The notes beneath the pieces are model-generated. The model ran no database searches, had not been told where the DNA came from, and worked only from the letters and a program-made list of their open reading frames with translations. This document shows, one piece after another, positions 1-7,808 of a stretch of DNA of 64,000 nt. The translations under genes and the position numbers were made by a program. The DNA lies in assembly GCA_900541985.1 (NCBI GenBank), contig UQLX01000007.1, positions 27,507-91,506 on the forward strand, given 5' to 3'. Each line of letters starts with the position of its first letter. The first letter of the stretch is position 1. Source of the stretch: an uncultured Blautia sp. (GTDB lineage Bacteria > Bacillota > Clostridia > Lachnospirales > Lachnospiraceae).

Positions 1-463
1 TATCCAGTCCTGGTATAAATTGAGAGGGATCGAGGTTCAGGCGTGTTTTATCCGCTTTCAGATTGAAATACCTGTGATAGCTCTCCTGAATAGCTGCACT
101 GATTCCTGCATCCTTTTCGTAAAATGCCTTGATTGTGAAGTTGCCCATATCCGGGTACAAGCGGATGATTTCCATTTTTGCCCGCATACCTCGTTCCATG
201 CTTTCAAACAGCTCCGTCTGTCCGTAGCATCCATATCTGGTCAGAAATTCAATTGTCGTTTCGGCGCATTTGTCCCACAGGAACAAGTACAACTCCTTCT
301 TGTTGTGAAAATAATGGAACAGCAGAGATTTGCTGATTCCCGCCTCGGCAGCAATCTCACTCATAGGACTGTTTTTGTACGAATTTTGTGAAAATACCCG
401 GTAGCCCGCATTGATGATAGCTTGCTGCTTCTCTGGCGGCAGGGTATAAAAGCGTTCATTCAT
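1..463 (-). CDS. TetR/AcrR family transcriptional regulator (C-terminus outside window)
   Basis: The reverse-strand reading frame is open from an ATG at 463 to the window edge, about 154 codons, so the C-terminus is cut off. GGAGG lies 7 bases upstream of the ATG. The N-terminus begins MNERFYTLPPEKQQAI, followed by a helix-turn-helix with the TetR signature around residues 35-55 (SPMSEIAAEAGISKSLLFHY). The remaining part is the start of the helical ligand-binding domain. TetR proteins are dimeric repressors that leave DNA when a small molecule binds. An inverted repeat just upstream (487-516) may be its operator. It lies downstream of and codirectional with the MerR/ABC-exporter genes, so it might control efflux, but the target is inferred only. 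Confidence 0.9.
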   Translation of the reverse strand, partial: MNERFYTLPPEKQQAIINAGYRVFSQNSYKNSPMSEIAAEAGISKSLLFHYFHNKKELYLFLWDKCAETTIEFLTRYGCYGQTELFESMERGMRAKMEIIRLYPDMGNFTIKAFYEKDAGISAAIQESYHRYFNLKADKTRLNLDPSQFIPGLD

Positions 464-486
464 TGTGTCACCTCCATAAACCGTTT

Positions 487-516
487 CGGTCAAGCATATT
501 CTAAATCCGTTGACCG
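487..516. promoter_or_regulatory. Inverted repeat, candidate TetR operator/promoter
   Basis: Perfect 7-bp arms CGGTCAA and TTGACCG are separated by 16 bp, 24 bp upstream of the TetR start codon. On the minus strand a weak -10 (TAGAAT) lies between the arms. This is the usual arrangement for autorepression by a TetR protein. Binding is inferred. Confidence 0.4.
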
Positions 517-577
517 ATTTTGAGAAGACTGCTTGTAGAAATTTCGAAAATTTCCAAAATCCCAGCAAAGGAATAAA

Positions 578-597
578 GGCACCGCCGAAGCGATGCC
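578..597 (-). terminator. Hairpin terminator after the ABC permease
   Basis: On the minus strand GGCATCGC-TTCG-GCGGTGCC forms an 8-bp stem (one G-U pair) closed by a stable UUCG tetraloop, then a modest T-rich tail. It sits a few bases after the permease stop codon and separates that operon from the TetR gene. Confidence 0.6.
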
Positions 598-603
598 TAT
601 AGC

Positions 604-1374
604 TCATAAATACTTCTTATTAAAGACAGGAAAGCTGATTGCCAAACAGACCACACTCAAAAGAACGGTGATGTAAATTGCCGTAACATATGACCGTGCC
701 TCCACCGTTCCGTAAATGAGGGAATTTCCGTCCATCAACAGAGTAGGAAGATATTCCTTTGCTTTCGGGATTAGGCCAATCAAATACGATACCAGAACTG
801 TACAGCCTGTTCCGGCAAGCACACCCGTGTTTGAGTTGGACAACGTGGAAAACAGCACGGTCAAAGCTACCACCAATGATCCGAACAGCCACCAGCAAAT
901 GACAGAAAAAAATAAATTCTGCGCTATGGAATTATCCCAGAAATAAGTGTTGTAGCCAAAGGTGATAGTGAAGCAGAACCAATAACAAACTGTCCAGAAC
1001 AGAGTCAAAATGATTGCTTTGGAAATCACTACCTTATGCCGGTCGAGTCCTTTTGTCAGAGCAAGCACCAAAGTGCCTGACTGATATTCTTTCGTAAAGA
1101 TGCTGCTTTCAAGCAATATAAATGCAATCAGTCCCATCGGAGCATTTTTGAAGAACTGCACCCATGAATCCATTGCGCTTACCGTAACAGCCGTAACCGT
1201 CATACCGCTTGCTTCAAGAGAATCCGCCATCATTTCAAGCAGCCAAGGCGTCAGTTTTGCAACAGCAGGATTCATGATACCAAGCAAAATGAAGATTATG
1301 ACAAGAATCAACAGTCGCCCTGATCGCACCTGTTCCATCCATTCTTTTTTCATAAAGGCAAGTAAAGATTTCAT
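604..1374 (-). CDS. ABC-2 type transporter permease
   Basis: A 256-residue membrane protein with about six predicted hydrophobic segments, starting MKSLLAFMKKEWMEQVRSGR. The short cytoplasmic KEW...R-G-R stretch before the first helix is typical of ABC-2 exporter permeases. It overlaps the end of the ATPase gene by 4 bases (ATGA), so the two are translationally coupled and likely form one exporter. The substrate is unknown. Linkage to a MerR-type regulator suggests drug, peptide or toxic-compound efflux, as an inference. Confidence 0.88.
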   Translation of the reverse strand: MKSLLAFMKKEWMEQVRSGRLLILVIIFILLGIMNPAVAKLTPWLLEMMADSLEASGMTVTAVTVSAMDSWVQFFKNAPMGLIAFILLESSIFTKEYQSGTLVLALTKGLDRHKVVISKAIILTLFWTVCYWFCFTITFGYNTYFWDNSIAQNLFFSVICWWLFGSLVVALTVLFSTLSNSNTGVLAGTGCTVLVSYLIGLIPKAKEYLPTLLMDGNSLIYGTVEARSYVTAIYITVLLSVVCLAISFPVFNKKYL

Positions 1375-2270
1375 TTCTCCACCATCTCCATAAACAAAGT
1401 TTCAAGTGTAGGTTCAACCCGTTCTATTTTCAGCAGACGGATACGATTATCCGTAACAAAGCGCAGTATGTCAAACAGGGTGTGATCGTTCTCACGGAAA
1501 GAGGCTGTATTCATGCCGGATTTTTTCAGTCCCGCAAATACGTTCATAAGCAGTTTCAGTTCTTCCTCGTTTCCTGTTTCAAGAACATACTCCTCTGTAC
1601 GGTATTGGGATTTTATATCTGACAGTTTCCCCTGGATGTTCACTACACCGTCATTTAAAAATGCCACATCGGTGCAGATGCGCTCCACATCAGACAGAAT
1701 GTGTGTGGAGAATAAGACGGTCGTCTGTTCTCTAACTGCCATCAGAATATCCAGTATTTCTTTTCGTCCCACAGGATCAAGGGCAGAGGTGGGTTCATCG
1801 CAGATGAGCAGCTTCGGACGGTTTAAGAGTGCCTGGGCAATTCCGAGCCGTTGTTTCATACCTCTGGAAAAACCTTTGATTCGGTTTTTTTCATTGCCAA
1901 GCCCAACAAGTTTCAGAAGCTCATTGCTTCTGCTTTTGATTTCAATTCTGCTCATTCCGGTGATCTCACCGCAAAAAGAGAGATATTCCGGTGCTGTCAT
2001 AAATGGATAGAATTCCGGTACATCGGGTAGATAACCAATGTGTCTGTTTGTTGCCGTCTGTCCATAAACAACCTTTTCTCCTGATACCAATATCTCGCCG
2101 CCATCTGCTTTGAGAAGTCCAAGTATCGTTTTCATGGTGGTTGTCTTACCAGCTCCGTTTTTACCAATAAACCCGAAAACGCTGTGTTCGGGAACAGACA
2201 GATCGAGCCCCTTCAGAACCGATTTGTCCCCGAAGCGTTTCTGAAGATTTGCTATTGCCAGCATGTCCAT
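1371..2270 (-). CDS. ABC transporter ATP-binding protein
   Basis: A 299-residue ATPase subunit. Walker A is GKNGAGKT (residues 36-43), the signature is FSRGMKQRL, and Walker B reads LLICDEPTSALDP followed by the H-loop TTVLFSTHILSD. The C-terminal 80 residues resemble the extension of CcmA/BcrA-type exporters. The ATG at 2270 was chosen because it has AAGGAGGATGCGTA upstream and overlaps the TAA of the previous gene by one base (TAATG). The longer open frame to 2348 would overlap that gene. Partner of the permease that follows. Confidence 0.92.
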   Translation of the reverse strand: MDMLAIANLQKRFGDKSVLKGLDLSVPEHSVFGFIGKNGAGKTTTMKTILGLLKADGGEILVSGEKVVYGQTATNRHIGYLPDVPEFYPFMTAPEYLSFCGEITGMSRIEIKSRSNELLKLVGLGNEKNRIKGFSRGMKQRLGIAQALLNRPKLLICDEPTSALDPVGRKEILDILMAVREQTTVLFSTHILSDVERICTDVAFLNDGVVNIQGKLSDIKSQYRTEEYVLETGNEEELKLLMNVFAGLKKSGMNTASFRENDHTLFDILRFVTDNRIRLLKIERVEPTLETLFMEMVEK

Positions 2271-2473
2271 TACGCATCCTCCTTGCCGAGCAGGAAGTAC
2301 ATGATAGGCCCGACAAAGTTCATCAACACGATGGTAATGATGAGCCACAGCGTGCGATTGCCTCGTTTATAATTCTTGTGGGTCAAGATGTGATGCAGAG
2401 TATAGCCGAGCAATGCAAATTCTGCAATGACCAACGGGATCAAAAATGGGAGAACTTCCATAATCTTATCCAT
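2270..2473 (-). CDS. PLDc_N-domain small membrane protein
   Basis: A 67-residue protein with two transmembrane segments (about 5-25 and 40-60), ending IMYFLLGKEDA. The pattern of two helices with NRTLWLIITIVLMNFVGP-type sequence matches the phospholipase D nuclease N-terminal (PLDc_N) family, small membrane proteins often found beside ABC exporters. The ATG at 2473 has AAAGGAGGAGAAAGAGA upstream. It overlaps the MerR gene by 8 bases and the ATPase gene by 1, so all are cotranslated. No enzymatic residues are present. Its role in the exporter is unknown. Confidence 0.75.
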   Translation of the reverse strand: MDKIMEVLPFLIPLVIAEFALLGYTLHHILTHKNYKRGNRTLWLIITIVLMNFVGPIMYFLLGKEDA

Positions 2474-3200
2474 TCTCTTTCTCCTCCTTTCCGTAGGTTT
2501 CCACACAGAAGCCGTGATAACCGCAACAGGTACAGGTCAGTTTACGGAGTGTCGGCGTGTGTCTTGCCCAAAACGCTTCCTTGAAGTTTGGCTTAAATAC
2601 CTCGTGGCACTGCGGACAGATATATACTACCCGTTTGAAATAGAAGTTTGATACCCATACGGCATAGGGAATTGCCACAAAGCAGTACGCAGCAAACGGC
2701 CACCAAATTCCCATAGTGATCCACAGAACAATCGATGTCCACTGGATAATGCCAAGCGGAATTCCGGTTATGAGCAGAATGGCATGGAGCTTTTGCATAT
2801 TCTTTTTGTTTTCCATCGCATAAGCTATATCACCGATAGATTCAACAGAGAAATTATCAATGCCTCTTAGCTCTTTTTTGATGCCATCAAGTATAGCAAG
2901 TTTTTCTTGCCGTTCGCTTACTTCCTCACGAAGCGCCTGTTCCTGCTGTTCCAGCAAAACAGATATGACACTGCCTGGATCATCTTCGGACAGCAACTCG
3001 CCAATGTTGTTAATGGATATTCCGGCATCTCGTAAAAAACAAATGATCTTCATTCGCTTCAGATCCTGTTCGGAATAAAGCCGCCTACCACCCTCCGACA
3101 GCTCGCTGGGAACGAGAATGTTCCTCGAATCGTAATACTGCACTGTCCGAACAGATACGCCACAAAGCTTTGCAATTTCTCCTGTTGTGTATTTTGACAT
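2466..3200 (-). CDS. MerR family regulator with membrane segments and zinc ribbon
   Basis: A 244-residue protein. Residues 1-75 are a MerR winged-helix DNA-binding domain (YTTGEIAKLCGVSVRTVQYYD, then GGRRLYSEQDL). Residues about 85-125 are the dimerisation coiled coil. Instead of a soluble ligand-binding domain, the C-terminus has two hydrophobic segments and a four-cysteine zinc ribbon (CPQCHEVFKP ... CTCCGYHGFC). The ATG at 3200 follows AAGGAGGTGAAAGCT; the GTG nine bases upstream lies inside the Shine-Dalgarno and was rejected. First gene of the MerR/PLDc_N/ATPase/permease operon, which it probably regulates through the 19-bp-spacer promoter upstream. The membrane part suggests it senses an envelope or membrane-active signal (inference). 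Confidence 0.85.
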   Translation of the reverse strand: MSKYTTGEIAKLCGVSVRTVQYYDSRNILVPSELSEGGRRLYSEQDLKRMKIICFLRDAGISINNIGELLSEDDPGSVISVLLEQQEQALREEVSERQEKLAILDGIKKELRGIDNFSVESIGDIAYAMENKKNMQKLHAILLITGIPLGIIQWTSIVLWITMGIWWPFAAYCFVAIPYAVWVSNFYFKRVVYICPQCHEVFKPNFKEAFWARHTPTLRKLTCTCCGYHGFCVETYGKEEKENG

Positions 3201-3224
3201 AGCTTTCACCTCCTTACGCCGCTT

Positions 3225-3255
3225 ATTTTACAACATTACGCAGCGTCACAAGCAA
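3225..3255 (-). promoter_or_regulatory. MerR-type promoter with 19-bp spacer and dyad
   Basis: On the minus strand TTGCTT (3250-3255) and TAAAAT (3225-3230) are separated by 19 bp, the elongated spacing that MerR proteins correct by twisting DNA. An imperfect dyad TTACGC-A-GCGTCA (3236-3248) lies in the spacer, and another TTACGCAG copy begins at 3260. The promoter ends about 25 bases before the MerR start codon, consistent with autoregulation. Confidence 0.65.
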
Positions 3256-3323
3256 GACCTTACGCAGGGGGATTTTTCTGAATATTAACTTTTTGTTCAT
3301 ATTCGGGTCTATCACAGATTTTA

Positions 3324-3353
3324 AGCCGCCCATAGGCTGAGCTATAGGCGGCT
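3324..3353 (-). terminator. Hairpin after the DUF6061-like gene
   Basis: A 12-bp stem with one mismatch (AGCCGCCCATAG / CTATAGGCGGCT) and a 6-base loop, starting 7 bases after the stop codon of the upstream minus-strand gene. There is no strong T tract, so termination may be weak. Confidence 0.5.
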
Positions 3354-3359
3354 CCTAAA

Positions 3360-3608
3360 TCAACTGTCCAAACTTCTGTATTCAGTTACAGTTTTCAAAT
3401 ATACTTCAGGCTCGCCGTTCAGTATCAAGTCAGCATATCCAATCGGGTCATTGTAGATTAGATAGTCCAGTTCTGACCGCTGATACATGTTGTCAGCAAT
3501 CTCGTTCTCCACAGCGATAGTGTCAATCGCTATCATACTTCCATCAGCAAATTTCAATTCCACACAGGCAGTATCCATGTTAAACTCACAAGAAATCAAT
3601 CTATCCAT
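3360..3608 (-). CDS. DUF6061-like small protein
   Basis: An 82-residue acidic soluble protein, MDRLISCEFNMDTACVEL..., with a conserved-looking core (IAIDTIAVENEIADN, QRSELDYLIYNDP). It looks like the DUF6061 family common in Clostridia, often near mobile genes; the assignment is from memory of the family and tentative. Ribosome binding sequence GGAGGTTTCTT precedes the ATG. No function is known. Single gene between RlmD and the MerR operon. Confidence 0.6.
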   Translation of the reverse strand: MDRLISCEFNMDTACVELKFADGSMIAIDTIAVENEIADNMYQRSELDYLIYNDPIGYADLILNGEPEVYLKTVTEYRSLDS

Positions 3609-3632
3609 AAGAAACCTCCATTCTGCGGGATG

Positions 3633-5303
3633 TTAGATCATCCCAAAATATTTGAATGCTTCTCGGATTGCTTTCTCTTTTTCCGGTGGACACTGGGGCT
3701 GTCTGGAATCCTCGGATTTTGGCAGATTATAGTTTTTGCCTACCTCAATCCCACATTTCCGTTTAATCTGTGAGATATAGAGGTTGGACACCTTTAACCC
3801 GGTATGCTCCAACACATACTCCTTGATCTGCGGATAGGTTGCTCCATCTTGGAACTCCGACATATCCATATCTTCCAAAGAGAACTCAACCCGAATCTTT
3901 TTCGAGTCGACCTCACCCTTGGAAAGCAAGACAACCGTCTCAACATGCACGGTCATTGGAAACATATCCACCGGGCACACCCTCTCCATCTGATATCCTC
4001 TCTCACACAGATATTTCAGGTCTCTTGCCAGCGTTGCAGAATCACAGCTGACATACACTACCTTTTCCGGCTTCATTTCCACAATTGTATCAAGAAGGGT
4101 CTCATCACAGCCTTTTCTTGGAGGATCTACAACGATCACGTCTGCCCGTGCAGTTTCCCCCGGATGTTCCTGACTATATTTTTCAAAATACTCCGGCAGT
4201 ACTTCTTCTGCTCTTCCAGTAAAAAATTCCGCATTCCTGATTCCGTTTAAACGGGCATTCCAGCGGGCATCCTCAATGGCCTCCGGAACAATTTCCACAC
4301 CATGAACCCGTCCTGCTTTCTGGGCAAGAAAGAGAGAAATCGTACCAATGCCGCAGTAAAGGTCCCATACATCCTCGTTCCCTTGCAGCTCTGCATATTC
4401 CAGTGCTTTGGAATAGAGCTTCCAGGTCTGCTGTGGGTTTACCTGATAAAAAGACAATGGAGAAATCTGATAAGAAATATCACCAATTTTATCTGTAATA
4501 TATTCCCGTCCCCATAAAACTTTGATTTCATCACCAAGGATCACATTATTTCTTTTTTTATTGACATTCAATGTAATACTGGTCATATTCCGGATTTCCC
4601 GAAGGGAATCCACCAGCTTCTGCTGATGTGGAAGAGACGAACCATTGGCAACAATGCAGACCATAAGTTCTCCGGTAGCATAACCGCAACGGGTGAACAC
4701 ATGACGGATCAAACCTTTGCCTGTCGTTTCATCATAAGGTTCCACACCATACTTTTCCATATAGGATATCACCTTATCCAGTATAGTTTTGTTCTGCGGT
4801 ACGCCAAGTGCACAGTCCATATTCTCAATAATGTTATGGGTGCGGCCGGCATAAAAACCAGTGATAATGCGTCCTTCTTTATTACGTCCAACCGGGAACT
4901 GTGCCTTATTCCGGTAATGAAACGGATCTTCCATGCCTATGACCGGTTCCATGGGAATCTGTGTAAAACCTCCGATCCGCTCCAGATGTCCCCTGACTTT
5001 TTCTGCCTTAAATGCAAGCTGCTTTTCATAAGACAGCGCCTGAAGCTGGCAGCCTCCGCACTGACGGGCCGATGGGCAAACTGGTTCTTCTCTGTCCGGT
5101 GATGGTTCAAGTATCTCCATTAATTTTCCATAACCATAGTTTTTCTTTGCCTTCATAATCTTTGCGGTCACACGGTCTCCAATAACTGCGTCCTTTACAA
5201 AAACAGTGAAGCCATCAGCCTTGCCGATGCCTTCACCATTTGTCCCACAGTCTACAATGTCCAGAGTAACCATGTCATTTTTACGATATTCCATGGACGT
5301 CAC
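3633..5303 (-). CDS. rlmD: 23S rRNA (uracil-1939-C5)-methyltransferase RlmD
   Basis: A 556-residue SAM-dependent RNA methyltransferase of the TrmA/RlmD (RumA) family. It has an N-terminal TRAM domain (about 8-65), a 4Fe-4S cysteine cluster beginning CPSARQCGGCQLQ, the SAM-binding region (DLYCGIGTISLFLAQ), and the catalytic end with VVDPPRKGCDE and YVSCDSATLARDL, where Cys is the nucleophile. Unusually, about 90 more residues follow the normal end (after VETVVLLSK), with KVSNLYISQIKRKCGIEVG and ending EAFKYFGMI. The start is a GTG at 5303 giving a GTGA overlap with the previous stop; an ATG nine bases downstream (5294) is the alternative. Likely cotranslated with yhaM. Confidence 0.9.
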   Translation of the reverse strand: MTSMEYRKNDMVTLDIVDCGTNGEGIGKADGFTVFVKDAVIGDRVTAKIMKAKKNYGYGKLMEILEPSPDREEPVCPSARQCGGCQLQALSYEKQLAFKAEKVRGHLERIGGFTQIPMEPVIGMEDPFHYRNKAQFPVGRNKEGRIITGFYAGRTHNIIENMDCALGVPQNKTILDKVISYMEKYGVEPYDETTGKGLIRHVFTRCGYATGELMVCIVANGSSLPHQQKLVDSLREIRNMTSITLNVNKKRNNVILGDEIKVLWGREYITDKIGDISYQISPLSFYQVNPQQTWKLYSKALEYAELQGNEDVWDLYCGIGTISLFLAQKAGRVHGVEIVPEAIEDARWNARLNGIRNAEFFTGRAEEVLPEYFEKYSQEHPGETARADVIVVDPPRKGCDETLLDTIVEMKPEKVVYVSCDSATLARDLKYLCERGYQMERVCPVDMFPMTVHVETVVLLSKGEVDSKKIRVEFSLEDMDMSEFQDGATYPQIKEYVLEHTGLKVSNLYISQIKRKCGIEVGKNYNLPKSEDSRQPQCPPEKEKAIREAFKYFGMI

Positions 5304-6247
5304 ACTTCTCCTGTTCTTCTTAAATTAGATTCAAAAAGCCGATTATAACCCAACCATTCTTTTTTGCCCTTATCCGCTGCAAAAATCTCTGTCAGAGTCT
5401 CCATCCGGGCATCTGTATTATCTGCAAGGTTCAATGCAACTGCCTCAGCAAGAGCCGGTTTCTTAGGAGATCCGTACTCCAGTTCACCGTGATGGGCAAG
5501 AATACAATGAATCAGCTGATTTTCCAGTGTCTCCGGAAAATCAGGGATCTCGCGGGCTAGATCATGAATCATCTGCGCTCCGATAACAATGTGTCCCAGC
5601 AGCTGTCCCTCATCTGTATAGTCATTCTGAGGAAAGGCAGACAGTTCTCTTGTTTTGCCTATATCATGAAGCAGAGCCGCTGAAATCAACAGGTCTCTTT
5701 TCAGCAAAGGATATGCACCTGCCATATAATCACAAAGCCTTGCCACACTGAGCGTATGTTCCATTAAGCCTCCAATAAATCCGTGATGGACTGTTTTCGC
5801 TGCGGAATGATCCTGAAAGGCTTTTATAAACTCTTTATCTTCTGTAAACAGCTTTTTCAGCATTGCGGAAAGGTATGGATTTTTTACCGCACCGATAAGC
5901 CCCTGGAGCTGACGGTACATATCATCCGTACTGTTTTCACTGACTGGCAGATATTCAGACGGATCATATTCTCCTTCCCCGGCTTTTCGGACGCGTTTGA
6001 TATTTACCTGCATAGCTCCAGCAAAGCTTGTAACATCTCCCATAATATCTATGTAATCCAAAGCATCAAATTCATCTATTCCAAGAGAATTCGGATCCCA
6101 GATCTTTCCGTCCAGCACCCCTGTTTTGTCCTGAATAATAATACTGTCATAGGGTTTGCCGTTTTTAGTCATTGCTGACTGCTTCTGCTTACAGAGATAA
6201 ATTCCACTGATTCTGTCCCCTTCATGTAACTCATTGATAAATCGCAT
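5300..6247 (-). CDS. yhaM: 3'-5' exoribonuclease YhaM family (OB-fold plus HD domain)
   Basis: A 315-residue protein. Residues 10-95 form an OB-fold nucleic-acid-binding domain, and residues about 155-280 an HD hydrolase domain with H164 and HD at 194-195 (LLHDIGKTREL), plus HHGELEYG downstream. This matches YhaM, a metal-dependent exoribonuclease acting on single-stranded RNA and DNA in Firmicutes. It overlaps the upstream HtrA-like gene by 17 bases and the downstream rlmD by 4, so the three are cotranscribed. Ribosome binding site GAAAGGCAGAAAAA precedes the ATG. Confidence 0.88.
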   Translation of the reverse strand: MRFINELHEGDRISGIYLCKQKQSAMTKNGKPYDSIIIQDKTGVLDGKIWDPNSLGIDEFDALDYIDIMGDVTSFAGAMQVNIKRVRKAGEGEYDPSEYLPVSENSTDDMYRQLQGLIGAVKNPYLSAMLKKLFTEDKEFIKAFQDHSAAKTVHHGFIGGLMEHTLSVARLCDYMAGAYPLLKRDLLISAALLHDIGKTRELSAFPQNDYTDEGQLLGHIVIGAQMIHDLAREIPDFPETLENQLIHCILAHHGELEYGSPKKPALAEAVALNLADNTDARMETLTEIFAADKGKKEWLGYNRLFESNLRRTGEV

Positions 6248-7547
6248 TTTTTCTGCCTTTCTGTTGTTTTTCTTTTATTATTATACTTAATTCAACATCC
6301 GCATATTCTCCCGCAGGACTTTTTCGATGCAGAGTAACATGGATCCTGTCTCCAGGTTCTTTTGCCTGCAGAAGCCGGCTGTACTCCTTCACAGACGATA
6401 TTGTCTGTCCATCCAGCTTATAAAGGATATCGCCACTTTGCATCCCTGCATTCATGGCCGGAGAATCCTGTTCTACTCTGTCCACATAAACTCCCTGGGG
6501 AATATTCAGCTGCTCTGACTGCTGAGCAGGGATCGTTGTTCCCCGAATTCCAACATAACAGATCGGTTTCCCATTGGAAAGCATCTCCAGAAGAGTTCTT
6601 ATCTGCGCCGCTGAAACAGCCCGAAGAACAGAGCTTTCCTGACTGTCGTTTGCAATAATGATTCCTGTCATTCTTCCATTCATATCCAGAAGAACTCCGC
6701 CCCCGCTTTGTCCTCCGGCCATATCTGTAGTAATCAGGGAATACTCTGCATCCGCGATATTCATTTTTCCTGACACAGATGTAATGCTTCCGTAAATCAG
6801 AGAATCCATGTTACCGGCCGGACTTCCTATTGCAATAACAGGCTGTGTCTGTTCCTGATTTTCCTCTGTGGCCAGAGGAACCGCCGGTATTTCTTCTATC
6901 GTTTCTTTTTTCAGGTTTTCTGCAAGTACGCGTATAACAATCAGTTTGGTCCTGGAATCTGCCCCGCACAATTCTCCTTCTGCAGAATCGCCATTGGAAA
7001 AGGTAATCCTGAATTTCTCCGTCTGTTCCAGTCGGTCGGAGGTGGTCACAATATAAAATCCATCCTCGTTTTTAAGAAATACGATGCCTTCCTCATCTCC
7101 GTAAGTCAGCAGCGAATCATTCAGAAGGTCGGAATCCCCGGTAAGCCCTGCCACACGTACCAGAGCCTTCTGAGGCTTTTCTGCTATCTTTCTTACCATT
7201 TTATAAATATTTTTCAGATGATCCACCGTAACCGATTCCTCCGCATCTGCTGATCCGGTCTGCACCTGTGGTTCCTGAGAGGGAGCCACAGACACTGCTG
7301 GTTCCGGTTCTCCCTCCGGCTGCACCGAAGGCGTGATCTGTACGGTTTCTTTTTTCTTTATCTGCTGTTCATATTTATTAACCATCTCCGGCATACAAAC
7401 CATGAGGGTGACAACTGCGCAAAGACCAAACACAACACCGCATAAAGCGGCTGTACCAATTTTTTTCAGAAGTTCTCTTTTGTCAATTGGCCGTTGTTTA
7501 ATCGTCTCTTTTATAAATGGATAGTCCTGATCTTTTCTTGTTCCCAT
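6231..7547 (-). CDS. HtrA/DegP-like membrane protein with PDZ domain, catalytic triad incomplete
   Basis: A 438-residue protein: cytoplasmic N-terminus, one transmembrane helix (about 30-52), a Glu/Pro/Gln-rich linker (70-105), a trypsin-fold domain (about 125-320) and a C-terminal PDZ domain (about 330-425). The fold aligns with S1C proteases (GSPAGN, then GGQSGGGVLLD with Ser281). However, the position of the catalytic His (normally in TNNHV) reads TTSDRL, with Asp171, and that of the catalytic Asp (normally TDLA) reads TKLIV, with Lys201. It is therefore probably a pseudoprotease, perhaps a scaffold or sensor of peptides. The ATG at 7547 was chosen for its GGGAGGATGGTA upstream; the longer frame to 7616 lacks a ribosome binding site. 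Confidence 0.85.
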   Translation of the reverse strand: MGTRKDQDYPFIKETIKQRPIDKRELLKKIGTAALCGVVFGLCAVVTLMVCMPEMVNKYEQQIKKKETVQITPSVQPEGEPEPAVSVAPSQEPQVQTGSADAEESVTVDHLKNIYKMVRKIAEKPQKALVRVAGLTGDSDLLNDSLLTYGDEEGIVFLKNEDGFYIVTTSDRLEQTEKFRITFSNGDSAEGELCGADSRTKLIVIRVLAENLKKETIEEIPAVPLATEENQEQTQPVIAIGSPAGNMDSLIYGSITSVSGKMNIADAEYSLITTDMAGGQSGGGVLLDMNGRMTGIIIANDSQESSVLRAVSAAQIRTLLEMLSNGKPICYVGIRGTTIPAQQSEQLNIPQGVYVDRVEQDSPAMNAGMQSGDILYKLDGQTISSVKEYSRLLQAKEPGDRIHVTLHRKSPAGEYADVELSIIIKEKQQKGRKNAIYQ

Positions 7548-7631
7548 TACCATCCTCCCATAAACCTGATAAGATGGGTATATTTTAGCAAAAATATATG
7601 AATTTTTCATGAACAAATAAGCACATTTTCC

Positions 7632-7660
7632 TTTTCAATAAGGTTTAAATCATGTATGAT
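7632..7660 (+). promoter_or_regulatory. Promoter for mutS2
   Basis: TTTTCA (7632-7637), 17-bp spacer, TATGAT (7655-7660). Transcription would start near 7667, giving about 140 bases of leader before the chosen mutS2 ATG. Confidence 0.6.
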
Positions 7661-7808
7661 AGAAACAGGAAATATTTAATCCTATATTTCTGGCAGTTTT
7701 ATTTTTCTTATGGAAAAAAAAACAAAAATCTGTTATGATAAAAAGTCACATAGTAAAAATAATTCAGAATTAACAGGAGATGCTGCCGGATACGCAGCAG
7801 TAAAAAAC

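Noticed and set aside
7710..7808. N-terminal extension of MutS2 from an upstream in-frame ATG
   Set aside because: The added residues are low-complexity, do not resemble MutS2 and have no ribosome binding site near 7710.
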